Source: Heterodera schachtii (lineage: Eukaryota > Nematoda > Chromadorea > Rhabditida > Heteroderidae). From it: a stretch of DNA of 64,000 nt. The stretch is from NCBI GenBank assembly GCA_023374025.1, contig SIJG01000076.1:476552-540551 (forward strand), written 5' to 3'. The position numbers and the translations under genes were made by a program. This document shows, piece after piece, positions 12,160 to 23,054 of this stretch. The number at the start of each line of letters is the position of its first letter. Within the stretch, counting starts at the first letter, position 1. The notes below the pieces were generated by a model. It saw only the letters and a program-made list of their open reading frames with translations, was not told where the DNA came from and made no database searches.

Positions 12160-12737
12160 TAGAGCCCGGATTTTTCAGCACCAAAAAATGATAATTAGAC
12201 ATTTAATTCAGCATCAAAAATCCTAAATTAAGCACGAAATAAGCATGAAAATGGCTAAATAAGCCCAAAAATCGAAAAAAGCCTGAAAATTTGATGATTT
12301 TTACGCAAAATTTTTTAACAGCTGACAATAAATTTTCAATTTTTCTTTTCGCCCTGACAGTTCCTTACTTTCTTAACAAAAATAAACATTTATAAATCAA
12401 AAATTTTGTCAAGAAAAAAAATTGTTGGGAATGATTTTTTGAGAAAATTTCCATTTCTTAGGGGTGTATTTTTCGTTTTTATTGCTGGAAGACGGTGTTT
12501 TAGTAATATTTAACAAAAAATTTCAATTCGGCACAAAAAATAAGCATTAAAATGCTAAATTCAGCACTAAAATTACATGCTCAGCAATTAAGCATGAAAA
12601 TGCCAATTTAAGCAAAAATCGGCATGAAAAAGTTGAACCTAGAAGCCTCAAACCAAGATAGAAATGCTTTTTCATGCTTATTAGCACGCCCCAAGTTAGC
12701 AAAAAATTTCAGCAAATGCTGTAAAATCCTGGCTCTA
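12160..12737. mobile_element. TAGAGCC-type MITE (578 bp)
   Basis: The ends TAGAGCCCGGATTTTTCAGC and GCTGTAAAATCCTGGCTCTA are imperfect inverted repeats. The interior carries repeated AAGCA-type units. It directly abuts the preceding MITE. No clear target-site duplication was seen. Confidence 0.6.
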
Positions 12738-13261
12738 GATGTAAGTAATATACAAAAGATGTCCCGGGACATACATATATCCCGAAACCCAAATTTTTCA
12801 AAATTTAATTATTCATTTAAAACTTTTTATAAATATCGCATCATGTCTCTTCTTCCTTTAATTTTTTTCCTTTTGTCCCTTTGATGTTCCTTCTCTCTCC
12901 TTTTTCTTCATTCCATATTTTCCATCAATTTCGCGTAATTTTCCCAAATTTGTTCAGGCCAAATATTAAAAGTAATTTTAATTTATGTGTAAAAAGATTT
13001 CTAGTTGATGGATCGAACAAGAATCTGGAGATCATACTCAAACTGTTCACAGCATCAAAAGAGTTTCAAGTTTATTATCACGATCTTTGGCTTCCATAAA
13101 TTGAAACTTTGGCTTCACAGTCGGGATTTGTTGAGCCAAGATTGGGTTTGGTCCTTGGAAAGTCAAATAATAAAATTAATTTTTTTAAAACTTCTTACAT
13201 TTATCAATAAATTTTTTACCAAAACTAAAATATAATTTTTGTATCATTTTTGGGCCCAAGA

Positions 13262-13800
13262 AACTCTGAGTTGCGGGTGCGTGAACTGTCGGGTATTTAG
13301 TGGGGATAAAGCGCTGCGCGCTTTTTGAGCTTCGCTACCTAGGCTGATCATAATTTCTCGAAAGGGTCCCAACTGTTAGGGTCTAAACCAGTTTGGGAGA
13401 GGTACAATGTTAGAGGAGGTACAACCACGGGTTAAAGATGTACAACCAAGGGTGGACGAGGTAAAACATTATTAGAAGAGGTACAACCACGGGAGGAAGA
13501 GGTACAACCACGGGAGGAAGAGGTACAACCACGGGGGAAGAGGTACAACCACGGGAGGAAGAGGTACAACCACGGGAGGAAGAGGTACAACCACGGGAGG
13601 AAGAGGTACAACCACGGGGGAAGAGGTACAACCACGGGAGGAAGAGGTACAACCACGGGAGGAAGAGGTACAACCACGGGGGAAGAGGTACAACCACTGG
13701 TGGGAAGAGGTACAACCACGGGGGAAGAGGTACAACCACGGGAGGAAGAGGTACAACCACGGGAGGAAGAGGTACAACCACGGGGGAAGAGATACAACAA
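13262..13800. repeat. Minisatellite of 20/21-bp units inside a dispersed repeat
   Basis: About 16 tandem units of AGAGGTACAACCACGGGAGG (with a shorter GGGGGA variant) run from about 13420 to 13797. Long open frames on the minus strand (VVVPLPP-type) are by-products. The left flank, GTGCGTGAACTGTCGGG followed by GCGCTGCGCGC, is shared with 50365-50440, where two degenerate units of the same minisatellite also occur at the far end. Confidence 0.85.
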
Positions 13801-13828
13801 TGTTTTAAATTAAATAGTGAAGAAAATC

Positions 13829-14082
13829 GGGTACTTTTCGGTTTTGTGCCTACACCTCAAAATTTTAAAAAATGTCAACAAAGGGCGCGCTGGAGGTGCG
13901 CGTTTTCCTTTGGCGCGAGCATTGCAAAAGACCTAATTTTGAGCTATTTGAAGAAATTTTGCTTCAAATTGTTGTTATGCCCCCAAAATAGGGCGCATAC
14001 TAAAATGCCTTCAGCGCGCCCTTTGTTGACATTTTTTAAAATTTTGAGGTTCGGCACAAAACCGAAAAGTACCGAAAATGGT
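13829..14082. mobile_element. Foldback/MITE element (254 bp)
   Basis: It has about 70-base near-perfect inverted arms. The left arm starts GTACTTTTCGGTTTTGTGCC and the right arm ends GGCACAAAACCGAAAAGTAC. Both arms contain GTCAACAAAGGGCGCGCTG or its reverse complement. A possible AAAAT target duplication is weak. No coding capacity. Confidence 0.7.
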
Positions 14083-14122
14083 TCTATAAAAAAATAAATT
14101 AAAAATTGAATGTATTAATAAT

Positions 14123-14746
14123 CAGGGCTGCAAAAAATATGCAAAAGCATATTTTTTCCTGGCTTCTCCATGCTCTAAATAGTAGGAAAAACACTTTCTT
14201 TTTTGTGTTTGCTTGTAAAAATCGGGACTTTTATTTGCATATTTTTGCATATTTTGGGCCTTTATGCATATTTTGCATATTTTGGGTTTTTCTGCATTTT
14301 TATGCATATTTTGCCATTTTCTGGAAAATTTGTTAACAAAAATGCAATAAAAACGGAAAATACACCCCTAAGAATCGGCCCTAAAAATTCAGAAAAATAT
14401 ACCCCTAAGAATCGACCGAAAATTTTTAAAAAACACACCACTAAGAATTGGAAAATTTTCTCAAAACTTCTTCCCCCAAATTTTTTTTTTCATGACAAAA
14501 TTTTTGATTTAAAAATGTCAATATTTGCTAAGAGAATTTTATAAAAGAACTGTAGCTCATTGTCAAGTGTACTAATGAAAAAAAATTTTTAAAGTTAATT
14601 TGCACCCCTAATTTTCAAGTTTTTTTTGTGCATATTTGGTGCATATTTTGCGATTTTTGTGCATATTTAGTGCATATTTCACGACTTTATTTGCATATTT
14701 ATGCGTATATTTTGGCCACTTTTTGTGCATATTTTTTGCAGCCCTG
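14123..14746. mobile_element. Non-autonomous hAT element (624 bp)
   Basis: The ends CAGGGCTGCAAAA...TTTTGCAGCCCTG are perfect inverted repeats, flanked by an exact 8-bp duplication TTAATAAT (14115-14122 and 14747-14754). Eight-base duplications and CAGGG-type ends are hallmarks of the hAT superfamily. The interior consists of GCATATTTTG-type units and has no transposase. It lies in the intron of the decayed RING-family copy. Confidence 0.9.
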
Positions 14747-15190
14747 TTAATAATTTTTTAAAAATTATAAAATAAATTCCTTCTTTTATTAATTAAAAAG
14801 AAAATTTGAAATAATTTGACTAACCGTTCGCGGGTTCCCTTGTCAACAACCAAAAAACAATACAAATAATTGTGACAAAGTAACAATGACAAAATTTTAA
14901 AATACAGTTTCCTATTTGATTCTTTTCAATTCGATCCGAGTCCCAAAAACTCGTCGATTTTTTCACCTTCTCAAGCTAATTACCGACCAAATGAAACACA
15001 GACGAACCTTCAAGGAACACTCGGAACAAATATTCGTACAGAATATTCACATATTTCTGATATCTTTCACATCACCCTTCATTAATCTCTTTTTGCTGTT
15101 CAAATTGATAGTTAATTATTTTAAATTCCTTTTTAAATTTGGGCACAATTCCATTTCTCGCATAAAAAACAGAATGCCAAGATGTTTCTC

Positions 15191-16164
15191 TAAAAATTCA
15201 TTTTAAAAATACAATTTTTTGTGTTTTTTTTTAAATTTATTCCAAAATGATGGGGAGAAGAAATTGTCTTTTTTCCTTTTGCTTTCGTCCTTTTGTCCGT
15301 TCTTTATTTAAACTTTTGGTACTTGCGTATTATATGTGCGGAGACTTCACAAAAAAATTTTTGCGAATAAATTGGTTTTAGGGGTTTTCAGGCTCTGGAA
15401 ATCCGACTCTTGCATATATTTTGGCCAAATTATAATCCCGAACCCGGATTCGAACAAAATTCGAAAATTTATTTTTTACCAAAATGAACATTTATTGCAC
15501 AAAATCGCTTTTTAGGGGGGTTTTAGTGTCGGCAAAACTATTTCTGGCATCTATTTCGACAACGGACCTCAGACCCGAATTCGAACAACAAGTCGAAAAT
15601 TCAAATGTTTCGATTTTTCCATTTTTCTAAAAATAGTATAAATGATCTTTTAAATTTTTGCTGGGTTTGACGGTTAATAACGGGTACGGGAATTAAAACC
15701 CGGCGTTCCCCCCCCCCCCCCCCCCCCCGGCTGACCCAAATTTTAAAGACCCTCCGCCAGTCGCAGTCAATCAAAAAATCAATCAACCAAAAGACGATAT
15801 AAATAATTGTCGACAAAGAAACAAAGAAAAAAAAATGCTTTTATCCCAAATAAATGAAAAAGAAAGAAAGAAAAGAAAAACAAAATGAGAAAAAAGTAAT
15901 AAATAATAAGGGAATAATGGGGCGAATTGGGTAAATGTTTGTCTGAATGTCAATTCCCTAAAGTAGGCCCATTTTTACAATTGGTCAATGTTCGCAGGCC
16001 CAAAAAATCATGTAAAAAAGTAACCTTTTCACTAAGCAAAAGTTACCTCAAAAAGCATTTACATGCGAACATTGAACAAAACCCCGAAGAAAACAAAGTG
16101 AAGGAAAGAAAGGAAAAACTAACTACGGTAATCTTCTGTCAAATACAGTAACCTTCCGCCAGAT
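15191..16164. repeat. 3' flank of gene A, duplicated at 31209-32227
   Basis: The duplicated block shared with 31209 onward starts at 15191-15195 and runs into the coding tail of gene A. It contains a run of about 19 C at 15711-15729 (shorter at 31795-31806). No separate gene was seen; the forward open frames here have no paired features. A related stretch also precedes the relic at 21.8 kb (21480-21785). Confidence 0.8.
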
Positions 16165-19100
16165 TCACTCTGGAAAAAATGGCGACATCCAAATGATTTT
16201 TTGCATCATATATCGGTCTTCTTCTGTCAATGTTTTTGCTATTTCCGACATTTTCTTCATTTTTTCGTCAAACTTTTCTCTTGCTTCTTTCTCCATTATT
16301 TGGTCTTTTGTCTCTTTTTCCTTTTCTTTTTGGTCTTTTGTCTCTTTTTCCTTTTCTTTTTGGTCTTTTGTCTCTTCTTCATTTTGTTTTTGGTCTTTTG
16401 TCTCTTCTTCATTTTGTTTTTGGTCTTTTGTCTCTTCTTCATTTTCTTTTTGGTCTTTTGTCTCTTTTTCCTTTCCTTTTTGTCCTTTTGTCCCCTTTTC
16501 CATTTCCTTCTGTCCCGTTAATGTTCCTTCTCCCTCCTCTTTCTTTATTCCATATTTTTCAATCAATTTCTGATCATTTCCCAAAATTGGTTCAGGCCAA
16601 TACTCAAATAATATTTCAAATTTATGATGATGAAAGTTTCTTGTAATTGGATTGAATAAGAAGTCGGACATCATACTCAAGCTATTCAACACTTCAGTTA
16701 AAGTTGCAACTACATTGACTTCCGCTAATTGAAACTTTGGCTCACGAGCAGGGATTTGTTGAGCTAAGCTTCGGTTTTCTCCTTGAAAAATTATATAGTA
16801 AATTTGAATGTTTTTATATTCCCATGAAATTTTGGCCATTTTTTTGCTAAATTTTTTTTAACTTAGAATTTATTTTTAGAGTTTTTGCAAATTTGGAGAA
16901 ATTTTTTTCGCTTCCGCAAAACTTTAAAATCTTGAAGGAGTTTATTGAACGGAAAATAAAAAATTGGAATTTTTAAAGTTTATTACATTTTTTGGTTTTC
17001 CCCGCACTTTTTTGCCCCAGAATGTTTTTGCTATAACTTTTATTTGTCATCCAAATACAACATTATTAGTATCATTAAACGCTAATCAGGGCTGGACGTA
17101 ACTGATTTTCAATTACGGAAATCCGTAATCCGTAATTACGGCGATTTTTTAAGTTATGGCCATCCGTAATCCGTCATTACGGGGGTCCAAAAAGGCCGTA
17201 ATTTGGCGTAACCGTAAAAAATTTTTGAATTTCAAAAATTTAAAAATCCAATCTAAAAATTGGTTAAAAGCAATTTATAATCAGAATAAAAGCTTTGCAT
17301 GATTTTTGAGGCGAAAAATCCCAAACTATGGGCCGAAATCGGGAGAAAATAGGGGCAAAAATGGCAGATTCAGAGCTATGGTCGAAAATTTTCAAATTTT
17401 TTTCATTAATTTTCAATAATCTCACCTTTTGGAAGGCCTTTTAAAATAAAATTAAAACGATTGTCCTGGTTTGGAGTGGAGACCGGACAACTGGGGTCGG
17501 AGGGATCCCGAGTCGGGATCCCGACTGAATCCCGATCCCGATCAATCCCGAACATTTCGTAAAAACGATCGGGACGGATCCCGACTCGGGATCCCGACCG
17601 AATCCCGATCCCGATCAATCCCGAAGATTTTTTTCGGGATCCCGCGGGATTATCGGGATTTGAAAAAAACTCAATTTTTTTTACGTTTTGTGTCAAGTTT
17701 TGTTATAATGCTTATCTAATATTTATAATTGATCAATTCCATTGAAGAAAAATAGGAATGGGAATTATATCAGGTTTTTAGAAAATTTTCAAAATTCGAA
17801 TATCATGCCTAAAAAATCAGATTTTAGGACCAAAAATTAGAACATTTAACAACATAGCTTTAAATTGTTTTTTACCATTTAATTAATATAAATTTTTATA
17901 TTTTCGCCTCCTATGATCAGTTTTAACAATTTGAGGAAAATTAGCAAATCGTTAAGTGCATCGGAGCCAAAAAATCAGATTTTTATGATTTTTTTGCTGA
18001 GATTTTTTCAAAAAGTTTAGGGAACAATGTGGAGGCCGGCGGTGCCGATAGGCGCCGCCGGGAAAAATTTTGTAATTTTGGATGCGATTTGTTAACAGAT
18101 TTTGTCCAAAAAAACCAAAATTTTTTAGCGATTTTGAGCAAAATTTTCAGGAAAATAAGGATTTTAGAGTCCGGCGCTGCAGATATGCACCGAAGGAAAA
18201 ATACGTAGACAACAATTTCTAATCTAATTTTTTGCACAAAATTCTTAGAAATTGTTGTGTCATAATATTACCTAAAAGTTTTAAAATAATATTTTAGGAA
18301 TTAAAAAAATTTTTGATAATTCTTTTTTGAAAAAAAAAAAGTCACAAAACGGCCAACTTTTACGTTAAACTTTGAAAATTTTATTGGAATTTTGGAGACC
18401 TGTGGAAATTTTTTGGGATTTTTACGGATTTTTTAAGAAAAATTAGCAAATGACAATATTTTTAATTTAAAATTCAAGATATTAATTAAAAAATGGAGAT
18501 TTTTCGAAAAATTATCATGACTTCAATCCCGCGGGATCCCGCGGGATTGGTAAAATGGTCGGGAGGGATCCCGGTTCGGGATCCCGATGAAATCCCGATC
18601 CCGATCAATCCCGATGAATTTAAAAAATCGTTCGGGACGGATCCCGAGGTCGGGATCCCGAATTTAATCCCGCGGGATCCCGAAGAAATCCCGCGGGATC
18701 CCGATCCCGTCCGGTCTCTAGTTTGGAGGTGCCGAAAGGCAAATAAATTATAATCTGTGACGTAAAAATTCATCAAAAGCTATAGTGGAAAAACACAAAT
18801 GAAAATTTCCTCAAAAATTCATCTCCAAAATTTATTTATTTACTTTCATGGCAAGAATTAATAATTATCTATTTCAATAATGATTTGGCTTAATTTGTTG
18901 CTTTTTAGATAAAATTTCACGATTTTACACCCAAATTTTGAAACTTTTAGCAACTATTTTCCTATTTTTAGCACCTAAAATCGTATCCCTATACTTAAGC
19001 TATTGCTTGGATAGAGTCAAGGAGGAAAAGTTCCTATTTAACTCTTAAATTCGATGATTTTTCCACCTTTTCGAGCTAATCACCGCCAAATTAAAAACCG

Positions 19101-20273
19101 ACCAACCTTCAAGGAACACTCGGAACAAATATTCGTACAGATCAGTCACATAATTTTGGTATCTTTCACATCCCCCTTCAATTATCTCTTTTTGCTCTTC
19201 TAATTCCTTTGTTTCCTCTTCCAATTCACGTTTTTGCTCTTCAAAATCATCATGCTTTTGTTTTTTCTTAATTTCCTCTTCGATCTCTGCCAAATCCTTT
19301 TTCCGCGCACCCATTTCGTTTTCAAATTGCGTTTTTACTTCGTCACAATTCCATTTCGTTTTCATCAAATAAAGAACGCCAAGGTGAGTCTCAAAAATGT
19401 ATTCATTTTCATAGAGAATTCTTTTGCGAATTTCTTTCAATTTTTTTTCGCTTAATTCATGTCCATATGTTCCAGGGTTCGTCTTCACAAAAGCGATAAA
19501 AGTTTTATCACGTTTGTCCTAATAAGATAAATTATACAGTTAAATTTAATTCTATTGCTTTTTTATTTTATATATTTAAATTTATTTTGGAATTTTTTTT
19601 TGAAATGAAAATGTTAATATATAAAAAGCACTTGTGGATGAAGATTATGTAGTTTTTCTATAGCGTAAAAGGGATTAATGAATTCTTGGCAGATGTTGCA
19701 TTTGTCTTTATTTGGTCCCTCTAGCCTAAAAATCGAAGAAATAATTCTATTTTCAAAGACCGGTCTTACTGTTCAATAAGACATTTTTTGTGCATGGCAT
19801 GCTAAAAACAAAATTATTTTTGCAGTAATTTTTAATTATAAAAATTACTTTGCAATTTGACAATTCAATCGCTGGATTGGATTCATCGGTTTGATTAAGG
19901 ACTTTTACCACATTTAGAACAACCATAAACGGATGATATTATATTGGGTGGTATGGGGGCGCTACAAGGGCATTTCAGTTGTGTATTTTCTATGCTAAAA
20001 TAGAAGGTTTTAGAAAAAATTGAAATATTAAAGATCAAATACCGTTTTCTTAGACATTTCTTGTGTACGGAATGCTAAAACAAAATTATTATTGCAGTAA
20101 TTTTTAATTTGAACAATTACTTTGCAATTTGGCAATTCAATCGCTGGATTGGATTCATCGGATTGGTCGAGGCTTTCCTTACATTCAGCACAACCACCGG
20201 CGGATAAAGTCGGATTAAAGAGGCAAATAAATGTCACAAGACAAAGAAAAAGGACGGAGAAATGATAAATCAT
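16165..20273 (-). CDS. Secreted RING-H2 protein with KE-repeat tail (gene A, 435 aa)
   Basis: Minus-strand exons: 20121-20273, 20043-20074, 19632-19725, 19107-19518 and 16165-16781; all junctions are GT-AG with matching phases and no stops. Residues 1-25 form a typical signal peptide (hydrophobic core FLCLVTFICLF, then LSA). The RING-H2 ligands C28, C31, C50, H52, H55, C58, C71 and C74 follow at once, split over exons 1-3. Exon 4 is a charged, probably coiled-coil region containing the family-conserved ETHLGVL. Exon 5 ends in about six 10-residue repeats such as EKEKETKDQK. RING-H2 domains usually act in E3 ubiquitin ligases by binding E2 enzymes, so export is unusual. Intron 4 holds a hAT-like element. 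An alternative exon 2 exists at 19770-19801. The structure is clear; substrate and expression are unknown. Confidence 0.8.
17477..18720. mobile_element. hAT-like non-autonomous element (1244 bp) in intron 4 of gene A
   Basis: The ends TGGAGACCGGAC and GTCCGGTCTCTA are inverted repeats with one mismatch, flanked by an exact 8-bp duplication GTTTGGAG (17469-17476 and 18721-18728). Subterminal arrays of ATCCCGATCCCG and GGGATCCCGCGGGAT occur at both ends. The interior has no transposase and includes the hairpin motif also seen near 7980. Confidence 0.85.
19770..19990 (-). other. Duplicated exon 1-2 segment: dead exon 1, usable alternative exon 2
   Basis: This repeats the 3' part of exon 1 and all of exon 2 of gene A. 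The exon 1 part has lost its signal peptide and has a stop. Exon 2 (19770-19801, encoding HAMHKKCLIEQ with the following base) keeps its AG acceptor and GT donor, length (32 nt) and phase. Splicing exon 1 to either exon 2 keeps the RING-H2 ligands; using both would shift the frame. Confidence 0.65.
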
Positions 20274-20960
20274 CTAATTTAAATGAGAAAAATTTTATAA
20301 TTAGGAGTAAAAAATTTAACGAATTAAAATACGAAAATTTTTCACTAATTTCATTTTAATGTAAAATTTCTCAATTCGTCTTTAAAAGCTTTTTTTTTTG
20401 GAGAATTGGGCTTGCTTTCTTAGGAAAGAATTTTTGAAAAATTACATTTTATTATATCTATTAAAAAGGGCTATTTTAAGTGTCCAGAATAATTGAATTT
20501 GTTGGAAAATTATGATTTTTAAGGCCCAATCCAGCCTTTTTATATGCAATTTTTGTGATTTGAAGTTTATGATATCACCCCAAATGATTGACAATGTGAT
20601 TTATATTTTATAAATTCATAAATGATGCCAAATTTAATATTAATAAAAAATATATCAAATAATTTCATTGTATTTTATATTTTATAAATTCACAGAATGA
20701 AGCCAAATTCATATTTTTAAAGCAGTGATCATTCTGATTTATATTTTAAAAAATCATAAATGATGCCAAATTTAATATTAATAAAAAATATAATCAAATA
20801 ATTTCATTGTATTTTATATTTTATAAATTCACAGAATGAAGCCAAATTCATATTTTTAAAGCAGTGATCATTCTGATTTATATTTAAAAAATCATAAATG
20901 ATGCCAAATTAATATTAATAAAAAATACAATCAAATAATTTCATTAAGCCCCTATTTTCT
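20274..20960. repeat. AT-rich upstream region of gene A with about 130-bp tandem units
   Basis: From about 20580 to 20950 there are roughly three units containing AATTTCATTGTATTTTATAT and GATGCCAAATTTAATATTA. A related array (about 118-bp units) lies at the same place upstream of gene B (35095-35630). It would cover the promoter; no core promoter element could be assigned. Confidence 0.7.
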
Positions 20961-21785
20961 TTTAAAAAAATTGTCTCAAAACCTTGACAAAAGAAGACAG
21001 AAAAATTATGCCAAAAAATTTGGCTGTCGCCATTTTTGCCAGAGAGAAACCAAAATATTTAAATACTATTTGTTGGCGGATACAAGCACACATTAAAACA
21101 ACACTCCGCCCGCCTTAGAAAAAAGAGAATTTAAAAAATGCTCGAAAAAATTCATTAAAGCCTAAATAAAAAATCATTTTGAATCATTTTTGAATTCAAT
21201 ATTAATTCTGATATTTACTTTTGAAAATCCCTTGACTTGCCCGTATTTCGATTTGAACTCAAATTACTCAAAAAAATTGGAACTCCAAGTTTCACCATGC
21301 TTAAAGGGTATTTTTTCTCCGTCCTCGGGGCTGGAGTGCGGGGTTCCCCGTTTCTGCGCTTAGCAAAAACGGGGATCAAAATCCCGGAGATCCGATAACG
21401 GATGGCCCCCAAATTTAAACGACGTCCAATCGAGTCGCAGGTCATTTGAATCGACCAAAAGACAATATAAAAAATTGTCAACAAAGTAAAAAAGACAAAA
21501 TTTTAAATGCTTTTATCCCAAAGAAATGAAAAAGAAAGAACGAAAGAAAAGACAAACAGAAATTTGAATAAATAATGATGGAATAATCGGGCAAATTGGA
21601 CAAATGTCTGTCTGATGAATGTCAATTCCCAAAGTCGGCCCACTTTTACAATTTGTCAATGTTGGCATAATCAAATATATCTCATTATCTTTTTTAAAAT
21701 TGGAAAGAGAAAAAAACGTAACCTGCCAAACACAGTAATCCTCCGCCAGATTCACTTTGGCAAAAATGGGGAATGTCAAATGCCT
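20961..21785. other. Flank of the decayed family copy, no independent gene
   Basis: From about 21430 the sequence matches the 3' flanks of genes A and B (for example GGAATAAT.GGGCAAATTGG and GACAAATGTCTGTCTGA). The part at 20961-21430 shows no recognised feature. Confidence 0.55.
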
Positions 21786-23040
21786 TTATTGTTTGGCACC
21801 AAATTTCTGTCTTATTCTGTCAATGTTTGTGCTATTTCTGGCATTTTCTTCATTATTTTGTAAAACTTTTCTCTTTCTTCTTTCTCCATTACTTGGCCTT
21901 TTGTCTTTTCTTCCTTTTCTTTTTGGTCTTTTGTCCGTTCTCCATTTTCTTTTTGTCCTTTTGTCTCTTTTTCCTTTTCTTTTTGTCATTTTGTCTCTTT
22001 TTCCTTTTCTTTTGTTCTTTTGTCTCTTTTTCCCTTTCTTTTTTCTCTTTTTCCTTTTCTTTTTGGTCTTTTGTCCGTTCTCCATTTTGTTTTGACCTTT
22101 TGTCCTTCTTTTCTTTTTGTCCTTTTGTCTCTTTTTCCTTTTCTTTTTGTCATTTTGTCTCTTTTTCCTTTTCTTTTTGTTCTTTTGTCTCTTTTTCCGT
22201 TTCTTTTTTCTCTTTTTCCTTTTCTTTTTGGTCTTTTGTCCGTTCTCCATTTTGTTTTTGACCTTTTGTCCCTTTTTCCCTTTCTTTTTGGCTTTTTGTC
22301 TCTTCTTCCTTTTCTTTTTGTCCTTTTGTCTCTTTTTCCTTTTCTTTTTGTCATTTTGTCTCTTTTTCCTTTTCTTTTTGTTCTTTGTCTCTTTTTCCGT
22401 TTCTTTTTCTCTTTTTCCTTTTCTTTTTGGTCTTTTGTCCGTTCTCCATTTTGTTTTTGGTCTTTTGTCCGTTCTCCATTTATTTTTGACCTTTTGTCCC
22501 TTTTTCCCTTTCTTTTGGCCTTTTTTCCCTTTTCTTTTTGGTTTTTGTCCGTTCTCCATTTGTTTTTGACTTTTGTCCCTTTTTCCCTTTTCGTTTTTTG
22601 GCCCTTTTGTCTCTTCTTCTTTTTTTTGTCCTTTTTGTCTCATTTCCTTTTTCTTTTTGTCATTTTGTCTCTTTTTCCTTTTCTTTTTGTTCTTTTGTCT
22701 CTTTTTCCGTTTCTTTTTTATCTTTTTCCTTTTTCTTTTTGGTCTTTTGTCCGTTCCTCCATTTTGTTTTTGGTCTTTTGTCCGTTCTCCATTTTATTTT
22801 TGACCTTTTGTCCCTTTTCCCTTTCTTTTTGGCCTTTTTCCTTTTCTTTTTTGGTCTTTTGTCCGTTCTCCATTTTGTTTTTGATCCTTTTGTCCCTTTT
22901 TCCCTTTCTTTTTGGCCTTTTGTCTCTCTTCCTTTTCTTTTTGTCCTTTTGTCTCTTTTCATTTTTTCTTTTTGTCCTTTTGTCTCTTTTTCCGTTTCTT
23001 TTTTCTCTTTTTCCCTTTTCTTTTTGGTCTTATCCCTGAT
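21786..23040 (-). pseudogene. Relic of RING-H2 family: hugely expanded KE/KR repeat tail
   Basis: On the minus strand about 1.2 kb consists of 30-base units related to the exon 5 repeats of gene A (TTTTGTCTCTTTTTCCTTTT on the plus strand), encoding Lys-rich strings such as KKRKKRQK. A 285-codon stretch is open at 21786-22643, but upstream units shift frame and exons 1-4 are missing. The conserved C-terminus is out of frame. The plus-strand PFLF-type open frames are by-products. It ends 15 bases before the start codon of the nuclear receptor. Confidence 0.7.
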
Positions 23041-23054
23041 TTTTAAATTAAGAG

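Larger units (their letters stand above)
12843..15190 (-). pseudogene. Relic of the RING-H2 family (exons 4 and 5 only)
   Basis: On the minus strand, 14935-15190 matches the second half of exon 4 (ILYEYLFRVFLEG region, one internal stop) with the conserved donor. The segment 12843-13190 matches exon 5 from its acceptor through SLSMIS-like residues. The intron between them has been filled by a minisatellite, a foldback element and a hAT-type MITE. Exons 1-3 are absent; homology ends at 15190, where the duplicated block shared with 31205 begins. Frames are broken, so this is a dead tandem copy. Confidence 0.65.

Noticed and set aside
13410..13800. Three 100-120 aa minus-strand frames with VVVPLPP or RGCTSS repeats
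   Set aside because: Open in all three frames because the unit is 21 bp; a minisatellite, not a gene.
16193..16646. Plus-strand frames opposite exon 5 of gene A
   Set aside because: Shadow of the KE repeats; the minus strand has the splice sites and conserved paralogue.
17094..17230. CAGGGCTGGACGTAA as the left end of another hAT element
   Set aside because: No matching right end or 8-bp duplication could be located.
20575..20960. Possible CRISPR-like array
   Set aside because: Units are about 130 bp, AT-rich and without unique spacers; this is eukaryotic tandem repeat sequence.
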